A stretch of DNA of 56,005 bases. Origin: Rhodospirillaceae bacterium UBA6219. Lineage in GTDB: Bacteria > Pseudomonadota > Alphaproteobacteria > Rhodospirillales > Magnetospirillaceae. Position numbers and translations under genes: made by a program. Position 1 is the first letter of the stretch. Each line of letters begins with the position of its first letter. The notes beneath the pieces were generated by a model that searched no databases, had not been told where the DNA came from, and worked only from the letters and a program-made list of their open reading frames with translations. Below are positions 1 through 9,700 of this stretch, piece after piece. Location: the NCBI GenBank assembly GCA_002435715.1, contig DISD01000054.1, forward strand, positions 24,371-80,375. Reading direction: 5' to 3'.

Positions 1-562
1 TCAGCTCGGGCTCGTCGATGCCGCCATAAAGGTGGTTCAGGAACTGTTCCTTGGTCAGGGTCTGGCCCTTGCGCAGGGACAACAATTCCAAGATGCCGTA
101 TTCCTTGGCGGTCAGATGCAGCGGGTCACCCGCCACCTCGACGGTGCGCTGGTCCAGGTTCACCGACAGCTTGCCGGTCTTGATCACCGACTGGGCGTGG
201 CCTTTCGAACGGCGCACGATGGCCTGGATGCGGGCCACCAATTCACCACGGTCGAAGGGCTTGGTCAGGTAATCGTCGGCACCGAAGCCCAGGCCCTTGA
301 TCTTCTTGTCGGGCTCGGTCAGCCCGGACAGGATCAGCACCGGGGTTTCGATGCGCGCCGCGCGCAGACGGCGCAGCACTTCATAGCCGTCCATGTCGGG
401 CAACATCAGATCCAACAAGATGATGTCGTAATCGTACAATTTGCCGATCTCGAGCCCGTCTTCGCCCAGGGCCGTGGTGTCCACCACCATTCCCTCGGCT
501 TTCAGCATGGACTCGATGACCTGGGCCATCATCCGGTCGTCTTCGACCACAAGAACGCGCAT
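1..562 (-). CDS. ctrA: Cell-cycle/motility response regulator CtrA (3' end outside window)
   Basis: OmpR-type response regulator; 187 residues are visible and the C-terminus runs off the left edge. The receiver domain (about 1-120) starts MRVLVVEDD and carries the phospho-acceptor Asp51 in LLDLMLPDMDG, Thr/Ser in LSGLTEPD and Lys in LTKPFDRGEL. A winged-helix DNA-binding domain begins near residue 130 (LTAKEYGILELL) and is cut. The start is the ATG at 560-562. In the family, CtrA is phosphorylated through CckA-ChpT and binds TTAA-N7-TTAA sites. In Magnetospirillum and Rhodospirillum it governs motility rather than viability. The gene is divergent from fliI-fliJ, and a DivK-like gene lies 9 kb away, both consistent with that role. 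Confidence 0.93.
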   Translation of the reverse strand, partial: MRVLVVEDDRMMAQVIESMLKAEGMVVDTTALGEDGLEIGKLYDYDIILLDLMLPDMDGYEVLRRLRAARIETPVLILSGLTEPDKKIKGLGFGADDYLTKPFDRGELVARIQAIVRRSKGHAQSVIKTGKLSVNLDQRTVEVAGDPLHLTAKEYGILELLSLRKGQTLTKEQFLNHLYGGIDEPEL

Positions 563-612
563 TCCTCGGACCCCACTTCTTGAGGATTCGGTAACCATAC
601 GGGTGTAGGCTG

Positions 613-627
613 GCGACTGCAAGTCGC
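613..627. promoter_or_regulatory. 15-bp palindrome between ctrA and fliI
   Basis: GCGACT-GCA-AGTCGC is a perfect 6-bp inverted repeat in the 87-bp gap between divergent ctrA and fliI. It lies 23 bp before the fliI start and could be an operator or a leader hairpin. It does not resemble the CtrA consensus, and its function is unknown. Confidence 0.3.
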
Positions 628-649
628 GAGACTGCCGCACCATTGGGAT

Positions 650-2008
650 ATGGCCTTGAAATTTCACGTCCGCAACGTCACCAACGACATCGACCGCCTG
701 TCCGGTATCCAGGTTTACGGCCGGGTGGCCGGCGTCCAGGGCATGCTGATCGAAGCCGGCGGCGTCCAGCGCCAGATTTCGGTGGGTGACCGCTGCCACG
801 TCATCACCCGCGACGGCCGCCGGGTGCCCTGCGAAGCGGTGGGATTCAGGAACGGCCGCGCCCTGTTGATGCCGTTCACCGCCATCGACGGCATCGGCCT
901 GGGCTGCCGCACCGAAGTCCACGAATCGGAACCGGTGGTGCACCCCTCAGACGGTTGGCTGGGCCGGGTGATCAACGCCTTCGCCCAGCCGGTGGACGGT
1001 TTGGGACCGCTGCCCTTGGGCGACGTACCCTATGCCATCCGCAACACCCCGCCTTCCGCCCATTCGCGCCAACGGGTTGCCGGCAAGGTGGATTTGGGCG
1101 TGCGCGCGGTGAACACCTTCCTGACCATGTGCCGGGGCCAGCGCATGGGGATCTTCGCCGGATCCGGCGTCGGCAAGTCGTCGATCCTGTCCATGATGGC
1201 CAAGAACACCAGCTGCGACGTCTCGATCATCGGGCTGATCGGCGAACGCGGCCGCGAAGCCCGCGAATTCATCGAAGACGATTTGGGCGAAGAGGGCATG
1301 AAGCGGTCGGTGGTGGTGGTTTCCACCTCGGACGAAAGCCCGCTGATGCGCCGCCAAGCCGCCTATCTGACCCTGTCGGTGGCGGAATATTACCGTGACC
1401 AGGGCCTGGACGTGCTGTGCATGATGGATTCGGTCACCCGCTTCGCCATGGCCCAGCGCGAGATTTCGCTGTCGGCCGGCGAGCCGCCGGCATCCAAGGG
1501 CTATACGCCCACCGTCTTCGCCGAATTGCCGCGCCTGCTGGAACGCGCCGGACCGGGAACCGGCAAGGGCTCGATCACCGGCCTGTTCACCGTGCTGGTG
1601 GACGGCGACGACCACAACGAACCGATTTCCGACGCCGTGCGCGGCATCCTGGACGGCCATATCGTGCTGGACCGCGCCATCGCCGACCGCGGCCGCTATC
1701 CGGCGGTCAACATCCTGCGCAGCGTGTCGCGCACCATGCCCGGCTGCAACAACGAACAGGAAAACGCCCTGGTCAGCCGCGCCCGCAAGCTGCTGGCCAC
1801 TTACGAGGACATGGCGGAACTGATCCGCCTGGGCGCCTATCGCAAGGGCACCGACCCGGCGGTGGACGAATCCATCCACTATTACCCGATGATCGAAAAG
1901 CTGCTGACCCAGGGCAAAAAGGACGCCACATCCTTACGCGACTGCTATGCCCAGCTGGCCCAGGTGCTGGGCATGCCCTTCGACGGCGACGGCATGGGCG
2001 GACGCTAA
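650..2008 (+). CDS. fliI: Flagellum-specific ATPase FliI
   Basis: 452 residues, the usual FliI size. It is the ATPase of the flagellar type III export apparatus, assembled as a hexamer at the cytoplasmic face of the basal body, where it helps unfold and deliver axial substrates. The Walker A loop is GSGVGKSS at residues 171-178 (Lys176). Walker B ends in MMD at Asp260, followed by SVTRFAMAQREI, the F1-beta-like stretch typical of FliI/YscN ATPases. The N-terminal beta-barrel (about 1-95) is intact. fliJ follows after 3 bp, so the two are surely cotranscribed. The start ATG at 650 has only a weak Shine-Dalgarno sequence. The divergent ctrA gene suggests CtrA control. Confidence 0.97.
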   Translation: MALKFHVRNVTNDIDRLSGIQVYGRVAGVQGMLIEAGGVQRQISVGDRCHVITRDGRRVPCEAVGFRNGRALLMPFTAIDGIGLGCRTEVHESEPVVHPSDGWLGRVINAFAQPVDGLGPLPLGDVPYAIRNTPPSAHSRQRVAGKVDLGVRAVNTFLTMCRGQRMGIFAGSGVGKSSILSMMAKNTSCDVSIIGLIGERGREAREFIEDDLGEEGMKRSVVVVSTSDESPLMRRQAAYLTLSVAEYYRDQGLDVLCMMDSVTRFAMAQREISLSAGEPPASKGYTPTVFAELPRLLERAGPGTGKGSITGLFTVLVDGDDHNEPISDAVRGILDGHIVLDRAIADRGRYPAVNILRSVSRTMPGCNNEQENALVSRARKLLATYEDMAELIRLGAYRKGTDPAVDESIHYYPMIEKLLTQGKKDATSLRDCYAQLAQVLGMPFDGDGMGGR

Positions 2009-2011
2009 GCC

Positions 2012-2452
2012 ATGGCCAAACAGGCCAAAGGACTGAAAACCCTGATCCGGCTGTCCAAGTTCGACGTGGACGAAAAGCGCCGGGTGCTGACGGCACTGCA
2101 GAACCAGGAAGAACAGATCCTGCACGACATCTTGCAATCGGAAGTGCAGCTTCGGAAGGAACAGGAACTGGCGTCCAGCGACGCCATCGGGGTGGGTTTC
2201 ATCTATGGCGCCTACCACCGGGCCTGGATGGACCAACGCCAGATGCTGTTCAACCGTCTGGCCACCATCCGCCAGCAGATCGAGCTGGCCCGCGACGAAC
2301 TGGCCGAGGCCTTCCGCACCCAGAAAACCTATGAAGTGACCCAGGCCAACCGCGAACGCCGCGAACAACAGGAACTGGACCGCAAGGAACAGGCTTTCCT
2401 GGACGAAGTGGCCCAGACCCAGCACCGTAGACGCGAAAATCACGACGACTAA
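2012..2452 (+). CDS. fliJ: Flagellar export protein FliJ-like
   Basis: 146 residues, highly charged and almost wholly alpha-helical, rich in Glu, Gln, Arg and Lys with heptad-like spacing, as expected for the antiparallel coiled coil of FliJ. FliJ sits in the central pore of the FliI hexamer and links it to FlhA. Sequence identity in this family is low, so the call rests mainly on position (3 bp after fliI), size and coiled-coil character. No signal peptide or membrane segment is seen. The operon appears to end here, with 73 bp before the next gene. Confidence 0.85.
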   Translation: MAKQAKGLKTLIRLSKFDVDEKRRVLTALQNQEEQILHDILQSEVQLRKEQELASSDAIGVGFIYGAYHRAWMDQRQMLFNRLATIRQQIELARDELAEAFRTQKTYEVTQANRERREQQELDRKEQAFLDEVAQTQHRRRENHDD

Positions 2453-2525
2453 AACCAATGATCCGTTTCTGCGCACAGACCTTCCCTCGTATGCTGATAA
2501 ATTAGGGTATCGGGGGAGAGTATCC

Positions 2526-3296
2526 ATGGGACGGAAGCTGTTGTTCGGCCTGACGGCCGCGTTACTGGGGACGCTGGCCGCAGCCAATGCCATGGCCAAG
2601 GATTTGATCGTCGGCGTGCCGCGTTCGGTGCCGCCTTATGTCATCCCGGAAACCTGGGGCGGCATCGAATACGACATCGTCAAGCAATCGCTGGCCCTGG
2701 TCGGCCACACCGTCACCCCCAAGCTGACGGTGCTGGCCCGGGTACCCAAGGAATTGAGCGTCGGCGACATCGACGCCGGCCTGACCATGCGTCCCGAGAT
2801 CGGGGTGGACGCCTGCTACAGCAACAGCCACGTCACCTATCGCAATTACGTCATCAGCCTGGAAAACCGCGACCTGAAGATCGACACGGTGGCCGACCTG
2901 ACCGACAAGTCGGTGGTGGCGTTCCAAAACGCCCACGTCTATCTGGGCGAGGATTACGCCCGTGCCGTCAGCAAATCGCCCAGCTATCGCGAAGAGGCCA
3001 ACCAGGTGGTCCAGGCCCTGCTGCTGTATAGCGGGCGCATCCAGGCGGTGGTGGCCGATTACAACATCTTCCGCTGGTATGCCGGCGAGGTGCGCGGCAA
3101 GGTGGACGTGACCCAGAAACTGCGTCTGCATCCGGTCTTCGCCCCCACCGATTACCATGTGGCGTTTCGCGATCCCGCCATCTGCGCCCAGTTCAACACC
3201 GGCTTGACCCAGTTGAAGGCCAGTGGCGAATACGACCGCATCGTGTCGCGCTACATGGCGCAGATGGAAGCCAACCTGGCGGATGCCGGCAAATAG
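2526..3296 (+). CDS. Periplasmic solute-binding protein, family 3 (amino-acid type)
   Basis: 256 residues with a Sec signal peptide (MGRKLLFGLT... cleaved after AMA, about residue 24). The mature part has the two-lobe architecture of family 3 solute-binding proteins: DLIVGVPRSVPPYVIPE, then IEYDIVKQSL, then DIDAGLTMRP, with a C-terminal LTQLKASGEYDRIVSRYM helix. No permease or ATPase is adjacent, so it may serve a distant ABC transporter or feed a periplasmic sensory domain. The ligand cannot be read from sequence. A GGGGGAGAG Shine-Dalgarno sequence precedes the ATG. Confidence 0.8.
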   Translation: MGRKLLFGLTAALLGTLAAANAMAKDLIVGVPRSVPPYVIPETWGGIEYDIVKQSLALVGHTVTPKLTVLARVPKELSVGDIDAGLTMRPEIGVDACYSNSHVTYRNYVISLENRDLKIDTVADLTDKSVVAFQNAHVYLGEDYARAVSKSPSYREEANQVVQALLLYSGRIQAVVADYNIFRWYAGEVRGKVDVTQKLRLHPVFAPTDYHVAFRDPAICAQFNTGLTQLKASGEYDRIVSRYMAQMEANLADAGK

Positions 3297-3326
3297 GGCT
3301 CTGCCACATCAGGGGCGGCTTGTGCT

Positions 3327-4277
3327 ATGAAGCCGCCCATGAGCGAAGCATCCGACTTTTCCACCGGCTGGACCGGTTATTTGGCCCCCGAAGGGTTCGA
3401 GGCCGAACTGCGCCATGAACTGGGCGACAGCGTGGTCCAGGAACACGGGCGTCTGCTGCTGGCGTCGGGTCCGGCACACAATTGCGCCTGGGCCCAAAAC
3501 GTCTGGCACGACGTCCAGCTGATCCCCGTCGCCTCCATCGGCGAAGGCGCCAAGGCGCTGAAGGCCATCCAGCGCAATTGGTGGCCCTATGCCCCCGGCC
3601 TGCACCGCCGCACCGCGCTTTTGGTCGAAAAACTGCCCAAGGTGTCGGCCAAGCCGCTGACTTTCGGCCAGCGTGCCCCCACCGCACCCTTGGGGTCGTT
3701 CACCTGGTTGGACGAAGCCACGCTGCTGGCCGCGCCCCATTGTTCGTCGCCGTTTCCCAATGGCGAATGCCATCTGATCGAGGATCGGGTCGGGCCGCCC
3801 AGCCGCGCCTATCTGAAATTGTGGGACGCCTTCACCGTGCTGGGCCGCGCCCCCGGCCCCGGCGAAACCTGCCTGGATCTGGGTGCCTGCCCCGGTGGCT
3901 GGACCTGGGTGCTGGCCAATCTGGGCGCCAATGTCACCGCCGTGGACAAGGCGCCCTTGGACCCCAAAGTGGTGGCCATGCCCGGGGTTTCCATCCGTCA
4001 GGAAAGCGCCTTTGGTCTGGACCCGGCCTCGGTGGGGCCGGTGGACTGGCTGTTTTCCGACATCATCTGTTATCCCGAACGCCTGCTGCGTCTGGTGCGC
4101 AACTGGTTGGACAAGGGCCAGGTGAAGAATTTCGTCTGCACCATCAAGTTCCAGGGCGACACAGACCACGCCACCGCCGCCGCCTTCGCCGCCATCCCCG
4201 GATCACGGGTCGTTCATCTGTTCCACAACAAGCACGAACTGACCTGGGTCCTCTTAAAGGATGAATGCCAAGGGTAA
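3327..4277 (+). CDS. rlmM: RlmM-like 23S rRNA 2'-O-ribose methyltransferase
   Basis: 316 residues. The C-terminal half is a Rossmann-like SAM methyltransferase of the FtsJ/RlmM class: the SAM loop DLGACPGGWTW (from about residue 186), then the catalytic-type residues Asp in WLFSDI, Lys in TIKFQGD and Glu in HELTWVLL, which match the K-D-K-E set of ribose 2'-O-methyltransferases. The N-terminal half resembles the THUMP-like region of E. coli RlmM (YgdE), which methylates C2498 of 23S rRNA. The protein is about 50 residues shorter than the E. coli enzyme. An alternative ATG lies at 3339. The gene appears to stand alone. Confidence 0.75.
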   Translation: MKPPMSEASDFSTGWTGYLAPEGFEAELRHELGDSVVQEHGRLLLASGPAHNCAWAQNVWHDVQLIPVASIGEGAKALKAIQRNWWPYAPGLHRRTALLVEKLPKVSAKPLTFGQRAPTAPLGSFTWLDEATLLAAPHCSSPFPNGECHLIEDRVGPPSRAYLKLWDAFTVLGRAPGPGETCLDLGACPGGWTWVLANLGANVTAVDKAPLDPKVVAMPGVSIRQESAFGLDPASVGPVDWLFSDIICYPERLLRLVRNWLDKGQVKNFVCTIKFQGDTDHATAAAFAAIPGSRVVHLFHNKHELTWVLLKDECQG

Positions 4278-4346
4278 GGTTGCCTGCGCGCCTGGGAAGG
4301 GGTAAACCTGTGCTTGGGACGGTGTTTATCCAGGGTTTTTCAGCAC

Positions 4347-5456
4347 ATGACTGCCATCACTCTGCCGCCGCCGGTCGATATCGACGGCACGACTAAAAAG
4401 GCTATTATCGACGGCCTGAAAAGGGTGTTGGCCCGTCTTCAGCAAGCCAATGTCGTGGATGCCGGATTGTCCTATCAGGATCTGATCTCGCATCCTCAGC
4501 CGCTTGAGCACTTCATCACCGTGTTCCAGGCCAACCGCGAACAATGCGACGACATCGTCGTCGCCAAGGCGGGCGGGCCGGTGCGCGACGACGACCAGAT
4601 GCTGATCTGCAACGTTTCCTTGAACCAGATCCAGCAATTGCTGGTCCGCACCTGCGCCAAGAAGGTGTTCGAGCAGGAAAAGGTGGAACAGACGGTCACC
4701 GAGACGGTGACCAAGAAGGCGCTGTTCGGGTTGATCAAGAAGACCGAACAGGTCGAGGTCACCCGCATGGCCACCGACCCCATCGAGGAACGCAAGGTGC
4801 GCGAGTTGATGCGCTATATCGCTTTTGGCTGGCAATTGCCGCTGCTGGAAGCCTATCGCGCCCACCTGCACTATCAGCAGGTCATGGCCATCGAGGAAGA
4901 CGTGCTGGCGCTGCGCACCCCCGAAGCCGTCGCCACGGTGGGCAAGTTCAGTCCGGAAACCCTGACCAAGGTCAAGGCCGCCGCCGGCCCCGACTTCGTC
5001 GACATCTTGCTGAACCAGCCCCAGGCCATCGCCGGGGTCGCGGTGTGGAACCGCGACATGTACGAATTCTATCGCAAGCTGCTGGACGACCACGCCTGGG
5101 ACTTCTTCGCCCGCGATTCGTCGTTCTTCAACGTCGTCGCCGCCTTGGACAAAGCCAGCGCCAAGGTCTATGGCGACGTGCTTTGCTATATCGCCGCCGA
5201 AAACCTGGAAGAAATCCAGCGCCTGAACATCGACAAGGCGGAAGTGCTGGTCACCTCGTTGAAATCGGCCTTCGGCAACAAGGCGCCGATGGTTCTGGGG
5301 CATCCTAATTTTGGCAAGGACATCCTGCGCAAGGTGGTCGACAACCTGCTGCACATGAGCCAGGAAAAGGACAAGCTGATGACGTCCTTCGCGCTCACCT
5401 GCAAATCCATGGTCCCCACCGTCATGGAATGGCTGGCCAAGCAGCCCCGAGCCTGA
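4347..5456 (+). CDS. Conserved-looking protein of unknown function, helical
   Basis: 369 residues from the ATG at 4347; a longer upstream reading is possible but less likely. It has no signal peptide, no clear membrane span and no motif I recognise. The sequence is acidic, Ala/Leu-rich and predicted mostly helical, with a Thr/Val/Lys-rich patch around residues 115-135 (TVTETVTKKALFG) and a C-terminal region containing CKSMVPTVMEWL. The gene ends 2 bp before the start of the nucleoside transporter, suggesting cotranscription. Average codon use suggests a real, resident gene. I cannot assign a function. Confidence 0.7.
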   Translation: MTAITLPPPVDIDGTTKKAIIDGLKRVLARLQQANVVDAGLSYQDLISHPQPLEHFITVFQANREQCDDIVVAKAGGPVRDDDQMLICNVSLNQIQQLLVRTCAKKVFEQEKVEQTVTETVTKKALFGLIKKTEQVEVTRMATDPIEERKVRELMRYIAFGWQLPLLEAYRAHLHYQQVMAIEEDVLALRTPEAVATVGKFSPETLTKVKAAAGPDFVDILLNQPQAIAGVAVWNRDMYEFYRKLLDDHAWDFFARDSSFFNVVAALDKASAKVYGDVLCYIAAENLEEIQRLNIDKAEVLVTSLKSAFGNKAPMVLGHPNFGKDILRKVVDNLLHMSQEKDKLMTSFALTCKSMVPTVMEWLAKQPRA

Positions 5457-5458
5457 TC

Positions 5459-6700
5459 ATGGCGCTTTTGCAGGGGGCTGTGGGCATTGCCGGTCTGGTG
5501 GCCATCGCCTGGGCCTTTTCGGAAAACCGCCGCGCCACGTCGTGGCGGGTGGTGTTGGCCGGCTTGGCCATCCAATTCGCCATCGCCGTGCTGCTTCTGA
5601 AATTCCCGGCCTCGCAAGCCCTGTTCCTGGCCTTGAACCAGGCGGTCAGCGCCATTCAGTCCGCCACCCAGGCCGGCACCTCCTTCGTGTTCGGTTATGT
5701 GGGCGGCGGCAGGACGCCCTTCGCCATGACCGACCCGGCCGCCGGCTTCGTCCTGGCCTTCCAGGCCTTGCCGCTGGTTCTGCTGATGAGCGCGCTGTCC
5801 GCCCTGCTTTACCATTGGCGCATTCTGCCCGTGGTGGTGCGCGCCTTCGCCGCCCTGTTGGAACGCACCATGGGATTGGGCGGGGCGGTCGGCGTGTCGT
5901 CGGCGGCCAACGCCTTCGTCGGCATGGTCGAGGCCCCCCTGCTGATCCGCCCCTATATGGCCAGCCTGTCCAGGGGCGAGTTGTTCGTGGTGATGACCGG
6001 CGGCATGGCCACCATCGCCGGCACCATGATGGTGCTTTACGCCACCTTCCTGTCCGGGGTGATCCCCGACCCGGTGGGGCATCTGCTGACCGCGTCCTTG
6101 ATCAGCGTGCCGGCCGCCATCATGGTGGCCAAGATCATGGTCCCCGACGACGCCCGCACCGGCGGCGGTCAAGCCATGCCCAACGCCTATTCCGGCACCA
6201 TGGACGCGGTGGTCAAGGGCACCAGTGACGGCGTCCAGTTGCTGATCAACATCGTCGCCATGCTGATCGTGCTGGTCGCCCTGGTCGCCCTGGCCAACGG
6301 ATTGTTGGGCCTGCTGCCCGATCTGTGGGGGGCGCCGTTGACCCTGCAACGCATGTTGGGCTGGATCATGGCCCCGGTGGTGTGGCTGATGGGGGTGCCG
6401 GCCTCGGAAATGGCGGTGGCGGGGGCGTTGATGGGCACCAAGACGGTGCTGAACGAATTGTTGGCCTATGTGGATTTGGCCCATTTGCCAACGGGTGCGC
6501 TGTCGGAACGCTCGCGCATCATCATGACCTATGGCTTATGTGGTTTCGCCAATTTCGGGTCCTTGGGCATCATGATCGCCGGCCTTGCCGCCATGGCCCC
6601 CGAGCGGCGGTCGGAAGTGGTGGCCCTGGGCGGACGCTCGATCGTTTCCGGCACCTTGGCGTCCTGTTTGACCGGGGCGGTGGTCGGGGTGCTCACATGA
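5459..6700 (+). CDS. Concentrative nucleoside transporter (CNT/NupC family)
   Basis: 413 residues, integral inner-membrane protein with about ten hydrophobic segments. CNT hallmarks are visible: SSAANAFVGMVEAPLLIRPY in the middle, MTGGMATIAGTMM after it, GTKTVLNELLAY, and CGFANFGSLGIMI near the C-terminus. These line the nucleoside and cation sites of the vcCNT/NupC fold. Transport is ion-coupled uptake of nucleosides. The ATG at 5459 was preferred over an in-frame start at 5429 that overlaps the upstream gene. Nucleoside specificity cannot be read. Confidence 0.93.
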   Translation: MALLQGAVGIAGLVAIAWAFSENRRATSWRVVLAGLAIQFAIAVLLLKFPASQALFLALNQAVSAIQSATQAGTSFVFGYVGGGRTPFAMTDPAAGFVLAFQALPLVLLMSALSALLYHWRILPVVVRAFAALLERTMGLGGAVGVSSAANAFVGMVEAPLLIRPYMASLSRGELFVVMTGGMATIAGTMMVLYATFLSGVIPDPVGHLLTASLISVPAAIMVAKIMVPDDARTGGGQAMPNAYSGTMDAVVKGTSDGVQLLINIVAMLIVLVALVALANGLLGLLPDLWGAPLTLQRMLGWIMAPVVWLMGVPASEMAVAGALMGTKTVLNELLAYVDLAHLPTGALSERSRIIMTYGLCGFANFGSLGIMIAGLAAMAPERRSEVVALGGRSIVSGTLASCLTGAVVGVLT

Positions 6701-6761
6701 TGCGACAGATTGTTTTCAGTACGTTTACAAGCCGTCGCCGATAGGTCATCTTCATCGAACC

Positions 6762-9700
6762 ATGAATAGCGGCGGCCCCTCTCGTAAACTCCTCGTCATC
6801 GAGGACAACCCAGGCGACCAAAGGCTCATCGAGATCAAGCTCGCTGAGGCCATGGCCGGCTGGAAGGCCGATTGCCGCGGGTCGCTGGCCGATGGCGTCG
6901 CCCTGGTTCAAAGCAACGGTTACGATTGCATCCTGGCCGACCTTGGCCTGCCCGACGCCGCCGGCCTGACATCGGTGTTGCGCCTCAAGCAGGTCGCCCC
7001 CGACATCGCCCTGGTGGTGCTGACCGGGCTGGACGACGAACGTGTCGCCCAAGACGCCATCCGCGCCGGGGCCCAGGATTACGTGGTCAAGTCGCTGGCC
7101 GGTCTGGACATGCTGCCGCGCGTCATCCGCCACGCCATCGAGCGCCAGCAATCGCGCACCGCGTTGGAATTGTCGCACCAGACGGCGCAGGCGCTGTTGG
7201 ACGCCAGCCACGACATGGCCATGCTGCTGGACGAAGACGGCCATTTCATCACCGTCAACACCCAAGCGGCGGAAGCCTTCGGCAAACGTTCGGACGAGCT
7301 GGAAGGCATCGACGCCTTCTCGTTGATGCCGCCCTGCCTGGCGGAACTGCGCCGCACCTTCTTCGACAAAGCCCTGCAGTCGGGCCGCACCGTCCAGTCC
7401 GAGGACAATGACGGGCCGCGCTGGTTCACCCACCGCTTCCTGGCCGTCGGCACCGAGGGCCAGGCGCGGCGTTGCGCCATCTTTTCCCGCGACATCACCG
7501 GCGAGCGGGTGGCCGCCGCCAATCTGGAAGCGGCCAAAGAAGAAGCCGAATTGGCCAACCGGTCCAAGACCGAGTTCATGGGCCGCATGAGCCGCGACAT
7601 CCGTACGCCGTTGAACGACGTCATCGGCTTCGCCGAGATGATCTCGACGGAAATGCTGGGGCCGCTCAATCCCGGCGGTTATCGCGAATATGCCGAAACC
7701 ATCCTGAATTCCGGCTCGCAGATCCTGAAGATGCTGGACCGCATCACCGACGTGTCCATGCTGGAATCGGCGCTGTTGAAGGACCAGTCGTCCTATCGCG
7801 ATCTGGTGGAATTGTCGCCCGATCTGATCTGCGTGTGCGTCGACGGCGCCATCGAGCGCATCAACGCCGCCGGCCTGGGCCTGTTGCGTGCACCGGCGGC
7901 CAGCGCCTGCGAAGGCAAGCCCTTCCTGGACTTCATCCACCCCGATTACCGCGGCCTGTTCGACATGGGCATCGAGGCGCTCTACGAAGAGGACCACCCG
8001 GTTCCGGTCAAGGTGGTGACCTTCGCCGGACGGGTGCGCGACGTGGAAATCAACGCCGTGCCGCTGAAGCGCGAAGGCCACACCGCCGCTTTGCTGGTGG
8101 GACGCGACACCACCGAGGTGACGGCGGCCATGCGGGCGGTGGCGGCGCGCGAACATCGTATCCGCGCCATCATGGATACCGTGCTGGACGGCATCGTCAC
8201 CATCGACGAAGACGGACTGATCGTGTCGGCCAATCTGTCGGTGGAACGCATCTTCGGCTATCCGCTGTCGGAATTGATCGGCGCCAACGTCGCTATGTTG
8301 ATGCCCGAACCCGATGCCGGCCGCCACGACGGCTATCTCAAATCCTACATGGCCGGCCAGGGCGGCAATCTGATCGGCAAAGGCCGCGAGGTCATGGCGC
8401 GCCGCAAGGACGGCAGCCTGTTCCCGGTCCATTTGTCGGTCTCGGAACTGCGTCTGGACAAACGTCGTTTGTTCACCGGCACCATCCGCGACCTGACCGA
8501 GAACAAGCAACTGGCCCAGCGCGTGGCCTATTTGGCCAACCACGATTCGCTGACCGACTTGCCCAACCGCACTTTGTTGTGCGAGCGCCTGGGCCAAACC
8601 ATCGCTGCCGCCCGCGGTACCGGCCAGCATGTGGCGGTGATGACCATCGACTTGGCCGGCTTCACCATGGTCAACGACTCGCTGGGCCACGACATCGGCA
8701 ACGGCGTGCTGCGTGAAACCGCGCGGCGTCTGGCGCAATGGGTGGCCGTCCACAACGGCACCGCCGCCCGCTTGGCCGGCGACGAATTCGCCGTGGTGCT
8801 GCCGGGCTTGCGCGATCTGGCCGGGGTCACCGCCGGGGTCGAGCAGGTGCTGGAAATGCTGAACCGCCCCATGGCGGTCAGCGGCGCCGATTTGGCGCTG
8901 CCGGTGGATATCGGCGTTTCGGTGTTCCCGCGCGACGGCGACGAGCCTTTGGACCTGCTGCGCAACGCCGAAATGGCCCTGCACCAGGTGAAGAAGCGTG
9001 AAGACCAGCGGTTGGGCTTCTTCGACACCGCCATGTCCTATGCGGTGTCCGAACGCCTGACCCTGGAACGCTCGTTGAAGGAAGCCTTGAAGGCCGGCCA
9101 GTTCGAGCTGTTCTACCAGCCGCAGGTGCGTCTGTCCGATTACCGTCTGGTCGGCTGCGAAGCGCTGATCCGCTGGCGCCACCCCGAACTGGGCACCATC
9201 GCGCCCGACAAATTCATCCCGGTGGCCGAAGAAACCGGCCTGATCGTCCCCTTGGGCCGCTGGGTGCTGGAACAGGCCTGCCGGCAGTTGAAGGTCTGGC
9301 AAGGCACGCCCTTGGGCGAGTTGCGCATGGGCGTGAACATTTCCGGCCGCCAGTTCCGCGAAGCCGATTTGGCCGGCACGGTGGCCGAGATCATCCACAC
9401 CAGCGGCATCCGCGCCAATTTGCTGGATCTGGAACTGACCGAAAGCATGCTGATGGCCGATGGCGAAAGCACGCTGCGGGTGCTGCATCAGTTGAACGAT
9501 CTGGGCGTCCAATTGTCCATCGACGATTTCGGCACCGGCTATTCCAGTCTGGCCTATCTGAAACGGTTCCCCGTCGACACGGTCAAGATCGACCGCGCCT
9601 TCGTGCGCGACCTCGACCACGACGAAGATGGACGCACCATCGCCACGGCCATCATTTCACTGGCCCATTCGTTGAATTTGAAGACGATTGCCGAAGGTGT

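Noticed and set aside
947..1879. Long antisense frame inside fliI
   Set aside because: Its composition (His, Gln, Gly and Ala rich) is the usual shadow of GC-rich coding DNA, and fliI is certain.
6693..9620. 975-codon antisense frame opposite the REC-PAS-GGDEF-EAL gene
   Set aside because: It is very long but made of His/Gln/Gly-rich shadow sequence with no domain. The plus-strand gene has complete domains with motifs, so this is a codon-bias artefact.
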